Assembly: GCF_004010325.2 (NCBI RefSeq)
Contig: NZ_SADR02000013.1
Coordinates: 62,001 to 126,000, forward strand
Direction of reading: 5' to 3'
Length of the DNA stretch: 64,000 nucleotides
Source: Mesorhizobium sp. M00.F.Ca.ET.216.01.1.1
Lineage (GTDB): Bacteria > Pseudomonadota > Alphaproteobacteria > Rhizobiales > Rhizobiaceae
Shown: piece by piece, positions 49,787-58,994 of the stretch
Position numbering within the stretch: the first letter of the stretch is position 1
How the letters are laid out: every line of letters begins with the position of its first letter
Notes under the pieces: model-generated
Told to the model about the DNA's origin: nothing
What the model saw: the letters and a program-made list of their open reading frames with translations, nothing else
Databases searched by the model: none
Translations under genes and position numbers: made by a program

Positions 49787-52700
49787 GTGAACTTCTTGAA
49801 CATTTGCAGATTGTAGGGATTTTCGACGCTGGCGGCCTTAAGCTCGAAGTCGGCGTACATGCCTTTCGTGCCCAGTCGCAGGCTGTAGACATCGGACAGT
49901 GAGGTGCCGGTGAAGCGGCCACTGCGCAGCAGCCTCAGCCACGCCCAGCTGCCGGTCTCGTTGAGCAAGATCTCAGGCGAGCCGTCGATCGGCTGGAAGG
50001 CGAGCGATATGACCCCGGTGCCGTCCTTGCCGGGCCAGGTCATCGGTTGCGGCCGCGTCGCGTTGTTGTAGTAGACCAGGTTCTGGCCATCGAGATTGAG
50101 CGTCACGCGCGTGACGTTGGGGGACAGGTCCTTGGGTTCGAGCGTGAAGCTCATCACCGGGCCGGTGCCGCCGGGAAAGAGATCGTCGCGGATCCGCCTC
50201 GCCTGTTCGAACGCCGCCAGCGCCGAGGGGTCTAGGCCGAAATCGGCGCGCCATTTCCATGGCTGGCTGGCGGTGTCGACATAGCTGATCAGGTGGTCGT
50301 TGATGAAGGCGTCGATCAGGCCGGCCGGTCCGAACAGGCGGGCGAAATCGCGGACATTGACGTCTACCGCGCTGTCGGCACTGAACGGATAGCGGTCGTT
50401 GAGCGCCGCCTGGCAGAACGGCAGGATGTCGGCGCGCCAGATGGCGTTGAGCTCCGAGGTGACCGCCTTCTGCGTCAGGCCGCTGGTGTCGCCGGCGATG
50501 CCGCCGAGCCAGTCGTCGATCGGATCGGGCAGGATTTGCGCCTGCCTAGCGACCGCTCCCGTCAGCTCGGCAAGGCCGCCCTGCTTTTTGATAGCGTCCT
50601 GGGGGTCGGGATTGGCGGTGACCGTCTGCAGCACGTTCGACAGTGCCGTCAGTGCCACCACCGCTGCGTCGAGTGCCGGCGGCTGGCCGTCGACCTCGGC
50701 GATTGCGCCCTTGAGCGGCTTGAAGTGTTCGGCCACCAGGTTGCCGGTAAGATCCACCTCGCCGGGAGACCCTGCGCGCGGCAGCAGTTTTGCCCCCGTC
50801 TTCGCCAGCTTGCCGAGCTTGCCGAGTTTGCCAAGTAGTTTCGAGCCGCCCTTGGCTGCTGCCTTGTCGTCGGCCGGCGCTTCATCGGATCGGGTAAGAT
50901 CGGTCTCCTGAACGACCGCCGTAAGCAGGCGTTTCAGCGCGGAATCGGCGCTTGAAAGATCCTTCAGGTTCTCGCTGGCGACGTTGAGGTCGGTCAATGG
51001 CGCGAGCCGCATATCGCGCAGGAAGCTGTCCCATTGCGCGATGTAGTCGTCGTAATAGAGCTTCAGGATATCCTCGGACAGCGCCGACACCGAAGTCTCG
51101 GAATTCTCAGAGCAGCCTCCGGCGAAGACCGCCCGATCCAGCGCCGCCTGGGCGGCGACATCCTCGATCCGGTCGAGAGTGACATCATGGAAACCGGAAT
51201 AGGTGAAGGCACCCGAAATGCCGACGCGAAGCGTCTTGTCGGAACGCCGCGCGAAAACCTTGGCCCCGTTGGGACCGGCGAAATTCGCCGGGATCCATTC
51301 CTTGAGCTCGGCCACCGCCGGGTCGGCCAGCAACTGCTTGTAGCCGCGCGCCGGCAGCGAAATCGTGCAGACGGTTTTGAGCGCCTCGGCAACCAGCGCC
51401 TGATCCGGGGCGATGTAACTGTCGTCGACCGCCATGCGGTGGATCGCGGCAAGCTGGTGCTCTTCCGCGTCGGCGGTCGGAAAGGGTGCCGCCGGCGCGA
51501 ATTCGGGCAAGCTGTTCACCCACCAGTTCTGGGCGAAATCGGGGTCCATCTGCGACAGGCCCGTCATCATGCGATAGGTTTTCAGTGCCCCGAGCATGAA
51601 ATCCGGATCGCGGATCTGCCGCCACATCGTCGCTTCGAGCAAGGCGACCATGTGCGGCTCGAGAATGTTGCGCAGGGCGTGGTCGTAAGTGTCGGCCTGC
51701 GCACGCACCAGCTCCGCCGAGGCCGACGGCCCAAGCAGGTCCTGGGCTGCGCCCGGCGGCATGGTCCGGGCATTTGCGACCTCGGCCATCGCGTTGAGGG
51801 CGCCGTCGATCGCGGGCTGCTCCACCGATGCCGGGTTTGCGGTCGCCGAGGTAAGTGGCGTCTGCAGCGCCTCGAACTGGCCTGCCTGGGCTGTGATCGC
51901 GTTGCGGTTGTCATAGTAGGACCAGGTGAACAGCGCGCCGGCCAGCAAGGCCGCCGCCGTACATGCGGCAGCAGCGCCCCGCCAGATCCAGGTGCGGCGG
52001 CGCTGCGCCAGCGGATCGAACGTCCCCAGGCCTGCTTCCCTGAAGATGACCTCGGTCAGCAGGTTCTTCAGGAAGAAGCTACGTTTTTCAACGCGCGGCG
52101 CGGGCATCACCCGTCGCGGCGGAAGACCGAACGAGGAAGACAACGCCGCGGTCAGGCGGTCGATGGGCGCCCCTTCCTGGGTCGCCGACGTCAGATAAAG
52201 GCCGCGCAGCCAGGCGGCCTCTTCATATCGGCTTTCGCCGAACATCGCCTCGACCAGCACCTGGATCGGTTCGGACAGAGTTGCGAGCTGGGCGGGAAAC
52301 CTGAAGATCTCGGCACGGGCGGCGAGTTTGTCCTCGTCCTCCAGGCGCGGCACCAGCCGTCGTTCGAGTTCCGTCGCCAGCGTCGAGATTTCCCGCTCGA
52401 TGGTCTTTGCGTCGACGCGCGCATCGAGCGCGAAGGTCGTCCCCCACACCTGCTCGCGCGAGGCCGTCGACAGGCCACCGAAGAAGGCCTCGAAACCCTT
52501 GATCAGGTCGGCCTTCGTCAGCATCAGATAGACGGGAAGGCGGATCTCGAGTCGGTCGTTGAGCTCGGCCAACCGACGGCGGATCTTGCGGCCATGCGCC
52601 TTGATGGCTTCGTCGCCCTCCGAAAGTACGTCGATCGAAAGCGCGACGATGACGCCATTCAGCGCCCGGCGGCCGCGGTGCTTCTTCAACAGCTCGAGGA

Positions 52701-53304
52701 AGCCCAGCCATTCCGCCGCATCGACGTCGGGCTGGCTCTCCTGCTGGACATAGCGGCCCGCCGTGTCGATCAGAACCGCGTTCTCCGAAAAGAACCAGTC
52801 GCAGTTGCGCGTGCCGCCAACCCCCTGCAAGTCGTCGGTAAGGTCGATCGGAAAGTTCAGCCCAGACTGGCGCAGCGCCGTGGTCTTGCCGGTGGCCGGC
52901 GGCCCGACGATCACATACCAGGGCATTTCGCGCAGGAACTTGCGTCCGCCCAGTTTGCGGCGCTTCAGTTCGGCCATTACCTCGGTAAACTTGGCGCCGA
53001 CAGCGGCGACGTTCTCTTCGCCGGGGCTCAGCGGCTTTTCAACCACGGGCGCGGCGATTTCGGCGACGAACATGCGGTTGGCGCGGATCGCCCGGCGCTG
53101 CGCGACAATCAGCCAGATCAGCCAGAAGATGACCAGCAGCGCAATGATGACGATGCGCACATTTTCCGAGGCGAAAGGTTCATAGGGACCGACCCGGACG
53201 ATCGGGCCGAACACCCAGATAACCAGCGAAAGCAGCGTGATGCCGATCAGCGTCCACAGCCAGCGCGATGTCAGAACCGCCCACAGGAAGCGCAGGATGA
53301 ACAT
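49768..53304 (-). CDS. tssM: TssM (IcmF) type VI membrane-complex protein, main-operon copy
   Basis: The 1178-residue protein has two N-terminal membrane helices (about 13-33 and 50-68), Walker A GPPATGKTT at 134-142, Walker B-like VLIDTAGRYV, a third helix near 435, and the periplasmic TssM domain, with SFTLEPKDLSPNVTRVTLNL in the C-terminal part that docks TssJ. It continues from tssL with a one-base gap and ends overlapping tagF. It differs from the second copy (35215-38778) throughout, so the pair is not a recent duplication. Confidence 0.95.
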   Translation of the reverse strand: MFILRFLWAVLTSRWLWTLIGITLLSLVIWVFGPIVRVGPYEPFASENVRIVIIALLVIFWLIWLIVAQRRAIRANRMFVAEIAAPVVEKPLSPGEENVAAVGAKFTEVMAELKRRKLGGRKFLREMPWYVIVGPPATGKTTALRQSGLNFPIDLTDDLQGVGGTRNCDWFFSENAVLIDTAGRYVQQESQPDVDAAEWLGFLELLKKHRGRRALNGVIVALSIDVLSEGDEAIKAHGRKIRRRLAELNDRLEIRLPVYLMLTKADLIKGFEAFFGGLSTASREQVWGTTFALDARVDAKTIEREISTLATELERRLVPRLEDEDKLAARAEIFRFPAQLATLSEPIQVLVEAMFGESRYEEAAWLRGLYLTSATQEGAPIDRLTAALSSSFGLPPRRVMPAPRVEKRSFFLKNLLTEVIFREAGLGTFDPLAQRRRTWIWRGAAAACTAAALLAGALFTWSYYDNRNAITAQAGQFEALQTPLTSATANPASVEQPAIDGALNAMAEVANARTMPPGAAQDLLGPSASAELVRAQADTYDHALRNILEPHMVALLEATMWRQIRDPDFMLGALKTYRMMTGLSQMDPDFAQNWWVNSLPEFAPAAPFPTADAEEHQLAAIHRMAVDDSYIAPDQALVAEALKTVCTISLPARGYKQLLADPAVAELKEWIPANFAGPNGAKVFARRSDKTLRVGISGAFTYSGFHDVTLDRIEDVAAQAALDRAVFAGGCSENSETSVSALSEDILKLYYDDYIAQWDSFLRDMRLAPLTDLNVASENLKDLSSADSALKRLLTAVVQETDLTRSDEAPADDKAAAKGGSKLLGKLGKLGKLAKTGAKLLPRAGSPGEVDLTGNLVAEHFKPLKGAIAEVDGQPPALDAAVVALTALSNVLQTVTANPDPQDAIKKQGGLAELTGAVARQAQILPDPIDDWLGGIAGDTSGLTQKAVTSELNAIWRADILPFCQAALNDRYPFSADSAVDVNVRDFARLFGPAGLIDAFINDHLISYVDTASQPWKWRADFGLDPSALAAFEQARRIRDDLFPGGTGPVMSFTLEPKDLSPNVTRVTLNLDGQNLVYYNNATRPQPMTWPGKDGTGVISLAFQPIDGSPEILLNETGSWAWLRLLRSGRFTGTSLSDVYSLRLGTKGMYADFELKAASVENPYNLQMFKKFTCPPQI

Positions 53305-53305
53305 G

Positions 53306-54628
53306 TCACAGCCTCTTTTCGACCAGCACCTCGACGCGCCGGTTCAAGGCCCGGCCCTCGCGCGTGCTGTCGTCGGCCACCGGATCGGTGGCTGCGCGTC
53401 CTTCGGAATGAACGCGGTCCTGGGGCACCCCGTTCTGGACCAGCATGTCGGCGATGGCCGCCGCGCGAGCTTCCGACAGCCGCTGGTTGGTGGAGAGCGG
53501 GTTGGACCTTTGCAGAGGAATGCTGTCCGTATGGCCGACCACGGTGATGTTTCCGATCAGTTCCTGATTGGCGAGGATCACCTTGGCGATCGAGCCGATC
53601 AGGGGTTCGAAGCCTTCCGTCAGTTGTGCCCGCGACGACTGGAACAGCTCGGGGTTGGAAGCCTGGACGATCAGCTTGGCCAGCGAAACGCTCTCTGTGC
53701 CGCTGAGGGCCGCTCTGAGATCTGCCGGCGCGCCAGCCTGAAATTCCGGCAACAGCGCGAAATCCACGGCCTCTGGTGGCGGTGCCTCGACCTTTGGCGA
53801 CGTGCGGCTGATATCTCCGCGCGTCGGAGGTGGCAGCGCGCGGACAAGCGCGGAAAGCTCGACTGCCTGGCTGCTCAGTCCCATCGAGAGCCCGATATGG
53901 ATTGCGGTGGCGATGACCGCCGCAGCGAGCGCCATCACCCAGATCGGAACGATGAAGCGCTGCGGCTCGTCTGACGCGATCACGCCTTTCCAGTTCGGTG
54001 ACAGTGGCGCGCCCTCGGCGTCGGCATCGCGCAGGAAGCGCGCCGCAGCCACGCGAACGGCATTGAGCGAGCGGTCGCCCGAGCGGCCGGGCACGCGGTA
54101 TTTGCCGCGAAAGCCGAGCGCCAGGCAGTCATATTGCAATTCCAGCAATTCGCGATCCCGGTTCGGGTGGCGCTCCAGTTCGTCGAGACGGCTGAAGAAT
54201 TGCGTGCCGGCATCGACATCGCCACGAAGCATGACCACAAGCGGTTGGCGCGGCCATGCGCTGGCGCCACCCCAGGGCGTGTTCAAGGCAAGATCGTCGA
54301 GCAACGCCGCCACCGCCCATGCCGCCTGGTCGGCTCGCTCCAGCGATGATCCCGTCGACATTGCCGTGTCGCGTGCCCGAACCAACTCGTCGAGCAACCG
54401 CGTGCGCAACGCTTCCGGGTTCTCTGGCGGCAGCGCGCTTTCAAGCTCGGGCGCGAACTCCAGCAAAGACGCAAACGCGTTGACGAGTGCGTTCGGGTGC
54501 GTGCGCGACCGTTTCACCGGCGTGCCCGGCAACAGGGGCGTCATCGGCCGCGGCATCGGCGCGCCGGTCAATCGTATGCGGGTACGTTCACGATCCTCCG
54601 ACAGTCCGAAAGGATCATCCCGGCTCAT
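53306..54628 (-). CDS. tssL: TssL (DotU) with C-terminal OmpA domain, main-operon copy
   Basis: The 440-residue protein has a cytoplasmic DotU domain (NALVNAFASLLEFAPELESA; ELLELQYDCLALGFRGKYRV), a membrane helix near residues 227-250 (IWVMALAAAVIATAIHIGLS) and a periplasmic OmpA domain from about 320 (VVGHTDSIPLQRSNPLSTNQ; GRALNRRVEVLVEKRL). It anchors the membrane complex to the cell wall. It follows tssK by four bases and precedes tssM by one. Confidence 0.93.
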   Translation of the reverse strand: MSRDDPFGLSEDRERTRIRLTGAPMPRPMTPLLPGTPVKRSRTHPNALVNAFASLLEFAPELESALPPENPEALRTRLLDELVRARDTAMSTGSSLERADQAAWAVAALLDDLALNTPWGGASAWPRQPLVVMLRGDVDAGTQFFSRLDELERHPNRDRELLELQYDCLALGFRGKYRVPGRSGDRSLNAVRVAAARFLRDADAEGAPLSPNWKGVIASDEPQRFIVPIWVMALAAAVIATAIHIGLSMGLSSQAVELSALVRALPPPTRGDISRTSPKVEAPPPEAVDFALLPEFQAGAPADLRAALSGTESVSLAKLIVQASNPELFQSSRAQLTEGFEPLIGSIAKVILANQELIGNITVVGHTDSIPLQRSNPLSTNQRLSEARAAAIADMLVQNGVPQDRVHSEGRAATDPVADDSTREGRALNRRVEVLVEKRL

Positions 54629-54632
54629 GATC

Positions 54633-55967
54633 TCACCTGTTCACCGAATAGCAGTCCACCTGCGGCTCGCTCGGCAGCACACCCGAAACGCCGATAACGA
54701 AGCCGGGAGCATCGAGCAGCGAGGCCCAGTGCTCGCTTTTCTGATCCAGCTCGAGGCACAACCGGTCGCCGTCGTAGGGGATTTCGCGAGGCTGCGAATG
54801 AAGCGGTTTCAGCGGAATGCCGGGCAGACGGGATTTCCACAGGCCCTCGAACTGGTCGGCCGAGCCGACAGTCGCCTGATTGACGAATATCTTGCGCAGC
54901 GCGTCCTCCGACAGCTCGGAGCCGACCCGGATGACGATCCGGCTGGCCACCAGCAGCTTCGGGTTGTCGATACGGATTTTCCAGACGTTGGTCGAATGCC
55001 GCATGACGGGCAGCGCACGCGATTTCGGCTCGATGTAACGCAGGCTGAGGATGAGCGAGCGCAGCGCGTCCGCCAGCGCCGAATATGCCGGGCCAGGCGC
55101 CATATGATCGTAGGCGGGCAGTTCGCCCAGCCGTCGTGCGCTCGAGCCGTAGGTCGCCATCGAACCGGCGAGGCCGGCGAGCTCGAGGTAAAGCTCTGCC
55201 GGATGGAAGACATCCTGCGCCAGCATGTGCGCCAGTCGCGGACGCGCCGCGTTGGCGAGATTGAGCATCAACAGGTCTTCGACGCTGCGCCCCGGCCCGC
55301 CCATGACCATTTTGCCATGTGCCTCGGCGATCTGGTCGAGGCCGGCGACAACCTCCAGAAGCAATTGCCGGTACCAGGCGACCGCGCCGGTAACCAGCGT
55401 AGGCGGCAGGAAACTCTCATCGAGGGAGACGCCGCCGTCGGCTCGAACCCCTTTGATGTCGGCTATGGGCAGCGCGGTGTAGCCGCCAACCGATTTGCCG
55501 GGTGCAAGCAGCAACGCCTGCGGGCGGGCGATTTCGATTTCTTCAGGGTCTGAACCGCCCTGGACGGCGTCGCGGACCGAGACGATCCGCCCATGATAGC
55601 GCGCTCCAGTGGATGCGGCGTGCGCGGGATCGAACCCGATACCGCCGGGGGGCTCGAGCGGCAGGGCGATCAACACCGCTCCGGCGCCCGTATCGGGGGT
55701 GACCGGCAACGGTCGCGGCGCGTCCATCATGTCCGGGATGGAGAACGGGGTGCCGTCCGGGAAGATGCCCCGCGCGGACAGGATCGCCACCTGGCCGGCA
55801 TCGAGCAAGGCCTGGTCCAGCGTCAGCTGCTGAAAGCCGAACGTATGCAGTTGCCCGGCCCGCAGCGCGCCGCGCACAGTCGCCTCGAAAAACCGGTCCT
55901 GCTGCTGGAAATGCTGGGTCCGGAGAAACAGCCCTTCGGACCACAGCACCCTGTTTGTATCGCTCAT
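54633..55967 (-). CDS. tssK: TssK baseplate component
   Basis: The 444-residue protein begins at ATG 55967 (MSDTNRVLWSEGLFLRTQHF), the family hallmark. TssK trimers connect the baseplate wedges (TssE, TssF, TssG) with TssL and TssM. Conserved points include QQQDRFFEA near the start and QREIPYDGDRLCLELD-like RLCLELDQKSEHWASL near the end. It lies between tssJ and tssL. Confidence 0.95.
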   Translation of the reverse strand: MSDTNRVLWSEGLFLRTQHFQQQDRFFEATVRGALRAGQLHTFGFQQLTLDQALLDAGQVAILSARGIFPDGTPFSIPDMMDAPRPLPVTPDTGAGAVLIALPLEPPGGIGFDPAHAASTGARYHGRIVSVRDAVQGGSDPEEIEIARPQALLLAPGKSVGGYTALPIADIKGVRADGGVSLDESFLPPTLVTGAVAWYRQLLLEVVAGLDQIAEAHGKMVMGGPGRSVEDLLMLNLANAARPRLAHMLAQDVFHPAELYLELAGLAGSMATYGSSARRLGELPAYDHMAPGPAYSALADALRSLILSLRYIEPKSRALPVMRHSTNVWKIRIDNPKLLVASRIVIRVGSELSEDALRKIFVNQATVGSADQFEGLWKSRLPGIPLKPLHSQPREIPYDGDRLCLELDQKSEHWASLLDAPGFVIGVSGVLPSEPQVDCYSVNR

Positions 55968-56004
55968 GCCGCTACTCTCTGCATCGAGCCCCTTGTCTCG
56001 GCCG

Positions 56005-56457
56005 CTAGGCGGAAATGCCGCCGCTGCCAAGCATGACGTTGATGGTGAATTGCGAGCCCGGCGACACCGACTTGGTTGTCCGCCAGTTTCGTCCGCCGGG
56101 CTCGCGGATCAGCGCAACGAAGCCCAGCGCCGTCGCGTCTGGCTCGACCGTAATGGTTTTGGATGCGGTTTTTCGCGGTCCGACGGAAATCTGATCCGAT
56201 CCGATGAGATCGCCCGCGAGCGCGGAACCCGCATCCCCCTGCAGCGCAAAATAGTCGGCGGAATTGAATTTGCCGGAGCTGCGCAGCCGCATCACCAGCA
56301 CCGTAACCGGCCGGTCACCGCCACCAGGTCCCGGGTTCATGCCGGCCGCGCCGGTCAGGTTGACAGTGATCACGGATGGCTTTGGCGGGCCGCTCTGGCA
56401 AGCTGAAAGCAGGCCCGTCGCGCCCAGGGCAATGATGAATTCGCGTCGGTCGATCAT
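56005..56457 (-). CDS. tssJ: TssJ outer-membrane lipoprotein
   Basis: The 150-residue protein has a short signal with lipobox LLSAC, with C20 as the lipidated residue, and a twin-arginine-like RR near the start (MIDRREFII). The TssJ beta-sandwich follows (VITVNLTGAAGMNPGPGGGD; PVTVLVMRLRSSGKFNSADY). TssJ sits in the outer membrane and binds the TssM C-terminal region. Only one tssJ is present in the window, although there are two tssM genes, so both TssM copies may share it or the second has none. Confidence 0.93.
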   Translation of the reverse strand: MIDRREFIIALGATGLLSACQSGPPKPSVITVNLTGAAGMNPGPGGGDRPVTVLVMRLRSSGKFNSADYFALQGDAGSALAGDLIGSDQISVGPRKTASKTITVEPDATALGFVALIREPGGRNWRTTKSVSPGSQFTINVMLGSGGISA

Positions 56458-56460
56458 GTC

Positions 56461-57876
56461 TTAGTCCTCCTCCTCATATGCATCCCGAAAATCAGCGCCG
56501 ATCTCGCCAAGGAAGCTCGATTCCGCACTCTGGGCGATTTCACGGTGGCGTTTCTGGTAAAGCTCCCACAGCTTGGCGCCGCGACCGCCCGAAAGCAGGG
56601 TGCCGATCGCGGAATTCGACTTCAGCTCTTCTTCGATCGCCGCAGGGTCGAAGCGGTCGATCATCCGCCGCAAGGCGGCCTGCACGCCCCGCCAGGCGCG
56701 CACGTGATGCTGCGCGAGATCGCGCACCGCGTCCCCGATCGCCGCCTCGCCGGCGAGAAATCCGGGGCTGCGCTCGGCGATGATGGTCACGATGGCGTCG
56801 TCGACCGTCGGCAGAAACTTGAGCGGATTGACCTCGGAGGGTCCGACCATGGTCTGGGCGACGCGAGCGTTTCCCTTTTCCTCGGCCCGCTTGCGCAAGA
56901 GCTGCATCAGGCCTTCCATCATGAGCCGGTATTGGCGACCGAACTTCTCCATTTCGGCGACGCTGTCGCGCCCGGGGAAATCGGCTTCTTCAATGCCCAT
57001 GCCACGCAGGAATGCCGTGCGAAGGGCCATGTCTGGCTGCTGAGCCGCCGCCGAGGCGCGGGCAGGTTTGGCAGCCGCAGCCATGCGTGGAGGAGGGGCA
57101 TCGGCCGCCTGTGCGGGCAAATCCCAGGGATTGGCGGATTGCGGTCTTTTGGCGATGCGTTCGCGCTGGTCGGTCGAGCTGGCACCGTTTCCCGAACCGG
57201 GCACAGCAGCCGGCCCGAAGCCGAAATCGTCATCAAATCCGGACGGCTGCCGCAGAACGGTGTCGGTTGCGCCGCCTGGTTCGGGACGGGCGGCGGCGCC
57301 TTTCGGCGCCGGCGTCGACACCGGATCGAGGCTGAACGGATCGTCGAACGCAGGCGAACTGCGCAGACTGGAATTGGCACGCTCGAACGCACCCGGAACC
57401 GGCTGCTCGAACGGGTTCGGCAGATCGGCTGGACGCGGCCGCCGCGGCTCTTCCTCGACCGGGGCCGAAAAGAAATCGTCACGGCCGATGCTCACCGGTG
57501 CCCGCGATGCGGGCGGCGACCGCTCCGGGAGCGGTTGGCTGGCTGGTGCCTGGCCGGCCGGCGTCTGCAGGTCGACGCAGACGATGTAGTCGCCCAGCCT
57601 CAGCCGCATGCCGTTCTGCAGCCGCGCCGACTTGCCGACGCCAAGCGGGCTGTCGGAATCGTTTATGAACAGCCCGCTGCTCGATGTGTCGGTGACGAAA
57701 TATCCGTCCCGCCCGCCGGTGATCCTGCAATGCGAGCGCGAGACGAACATGTCGGGATCGTCGATCTGCCAGCCTGCGTCGGCGCTGCGGCCAATCACCA
57801 GCTCACCCTCGTCTAGCCGGGTCTGCCGCACCGCCTGGGTGCGTGGCCCTTGCTCCAGCGTCAGCAGCAGACTCAT
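56461..57876 (-). CDS. tagH: TagH-type FHA domain protein of T6SS, main-operon copy
   Basis: From ATG 57876 the 471-residue protein has an FHA domain at residues about 1-100 (VIGRSADAGWQIDDPDMFVS; RSHCRITGGRDGYFVTDTSS), a long disordered Pro/Ala-rich middle, and the T6SS FHA C-terminal domain from about 280 (LMEGLMQLLRKRAEEKGNAR; ERSPGFLAGEAAIGDAVRDL). It is 120 residues longer than the second copy. Its ATG overlaps the tssG stop by four bases. Confidence 0.92.
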   Translation of the reverse strand: MSLLLTLEQGPRTQAVRQTRLDEGELVIGRSADAGWQIDDPDMFVSRSHCRITGGRDGYFVTDTSSSGLFINDSDSPLGVGKSARLQNGMRLRLGDYIVCVDLQTPAGQAPASQPLPERSPPASRAPVSIGRDDFFSAPVEEEPRRPRPADLPNPFEQPVPGAFERANSSLRSSPAFDDPFSLDPVSTPAPKGAAARPEPGGATDTVLRQPSGFDDDFGFGPAAVPGSGNGASSTDQRERIAKRPQSANPWDLPAQAADAPPPRMAAAAKPARASAAAQQPDMALRTAFLRGMGIEEADFPGRDSVAEMEKFGRQYRLMMEGLMQLLRKRAEEKGNARVAQTMVGPSEVNPLKFLPTVDDAIVTIIAERSPGFLAGEAAIGDAVRDLAQHHVRAWRGVQAALRRMIDRFDPAAIEEELKSNSAIGTLLSGGRGAKLWELYQKRHREIAQSAESSFLGEIGADFRDAYEEED

Positions 57877-58994
57877 ACCGCGACCCCCGCCATTTCCGGC
57901 CGACACCCGACGACGGTCCGCAGCCGCAGATCGTCAGCATCTCCGCTTTCAGCGGGCCGCGCAAGCCAGGCGGTCCGGGCGAGCTGTATCGCTCCGATAC
58001 GGGGCGGCGGCACCGCGTCGCGAGCGAGCACGATGCGCAGATCGACGTCGAGAGCCCCTCCGACCATGTCGCGAACAGCCTGCTTGAACACAGTCAGGCG
58101 CTGACCACCCGGCAGGAACGCCTTGAAGTCCTCATAGGACAGCGGGCCGACACGGAGTTCGATCCTGCTTTGCCGGCTGAAGGTTCGCGGACCGATCGTC
58201 GCCCCGCGACCGAGCGCTGCGTAGGCCTTGCCGACACGGCTCTGGAGCTTGGCCGGTATGGCCATCCACGCGGCGACGAATTCCTTGACCTGGACCGGCA
58301 CCTTGAATGCTTCCGCCAGGAACAGCGTCAGCCGCTCCGGGCCGTCGACCTGGCTGGCGAGCGAGGCGGCCTGGCGCAGCTTCACCGTGTCGAGATCGGG
58401 ATTTTGGGTACCGGGAAGTCCAATCCCCGCCATGGCTTCGAGCATCGCCCTGACGCGGCCGCCGACCGCGCGTTCGACCTGCACTGCCGGATGCGCGTCT
58501 GCCCAGGCCCGATAATACAGGCTGATCATACGGTGCTGAAGGATGTTAACGAAGTCCACGAACGTCGTGTCGCTGGTCTGCTGTGCGTCGGCGCCGGTGA
58601 ACCAGCGCTGCGACAGGCGATCGAGCACCCAGCGTGTCAGATGAAGCGGCATCGGGCCTTCCGGTCCCAGCAGCCCGAGATTGGCAATCGTCACCCGGGC
58701 CGGCACCCCGTCCTTCCCTGGCATCCCGTCCTTCCCCGGCACCCCGTCCTTCCGCGGCACCTTGTCCTTGGCCTGGCGGAATCCAACCACGTCCCTGGCG
58801 GAAAAGCTGAGACGTACATGCTGCCCGAGCCTTGCCGGCTCGCGGTCGGGATGGCCGGAATAGCCGAACAGCCCACCTCTTCGTTCGAGCCGTCGCAACA
58901 GCTCGAAAAAGTCGAACGCTTCGGACAGCTCCTCGGCCCGCTCGGGGTCGAACTTGTCTAGATCAGGTAGCGATTGCCGGGCGTCATCGGCCAT
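57873..58994 (-). CDS. tssG: TssG baseplate component with collagen-like insert
   Basis: From ATG 58994 (MADDARQSLPDLDKFDPERA) the 373-residue protein has the TssG pattern (FDFFELLRRLERRGGLFGYS; LGLLGPEGPMPLHLTRWVLD). The longer open frame upstream is the shadow of tssF, since the ATG lies within the tssF 3' end (overlap 37 bases). An unusual feature is a Gly-rich tandem repeat, PRKDGVPGKDGMPGKDGVPA, between the FRQAK region and the VTIANLGLLGPEG core. TssG pairs with TssF in each baseplate wedge. Confidence 0.94.
   Translation of the reverse strand: MADDARQSLPDLDKFDPERAEELSEAFDFFELLRRLERRGGLFGYSGHPDREPARLGQHVRLSFSARDVVGFRQAKDKVPRKDGVPGKDGMPGKDGVPARVTIANLGLLGPEGPMPLHLTRWVLDRLSQRWFTGADAQQTSDTTFVDFVNILQHRMISLYYRAWADAHPAVQVERAVGGRVRAMLEAMAGIGLPGTQNPDLDTVKLRQAASLASQVDGPERLTLFLAEAFKVPVQVKEFVAAWMAIPAKLQSRVGKAYAALGRGATIGPRTFSRQSRIELRVGPLSYEDFKAFLPGGQRLTVFKQAVRDMVGGALDVDLRIVLARDAVPPPRIGAIQLARTAWLARPAESGDADDLRLRTVVGCRPEMAGVAV
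58702..58773 (-). repeat. 18-base tandem repeat in tssG (collagen-like Gly-Val-Pro-Gly-Lys-Asp)
   Basis: Four head-to-tail units of 18 bases on the plus strand (GGCACCCCGTCCTTCCCT, GGCATCCCGTCCTTCCCC, GGCACCCCGTCCTTCCGC and a diverged GGCACCTTGTCCTTGGCC) encode six-residue units of the form KDG-VPG or KDG-MPG on the minus strand. The tract is in frame and lies between two conserved parts of TssG. Such repeats may vary in number between strains by slippage. Confidence 0.85.

Noticed and set aside
51034..53547. 837-codon open frame on plus opposite tssM
   Set aside because: Arg/Gln/His-rich antisense shadow; the minus strand encodes an unmistakable TssM.
58702..58773. Short repeats as a CRISPR array
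   Set aside because: The 18-base units are contiguous without spacers and in frame within tssG.
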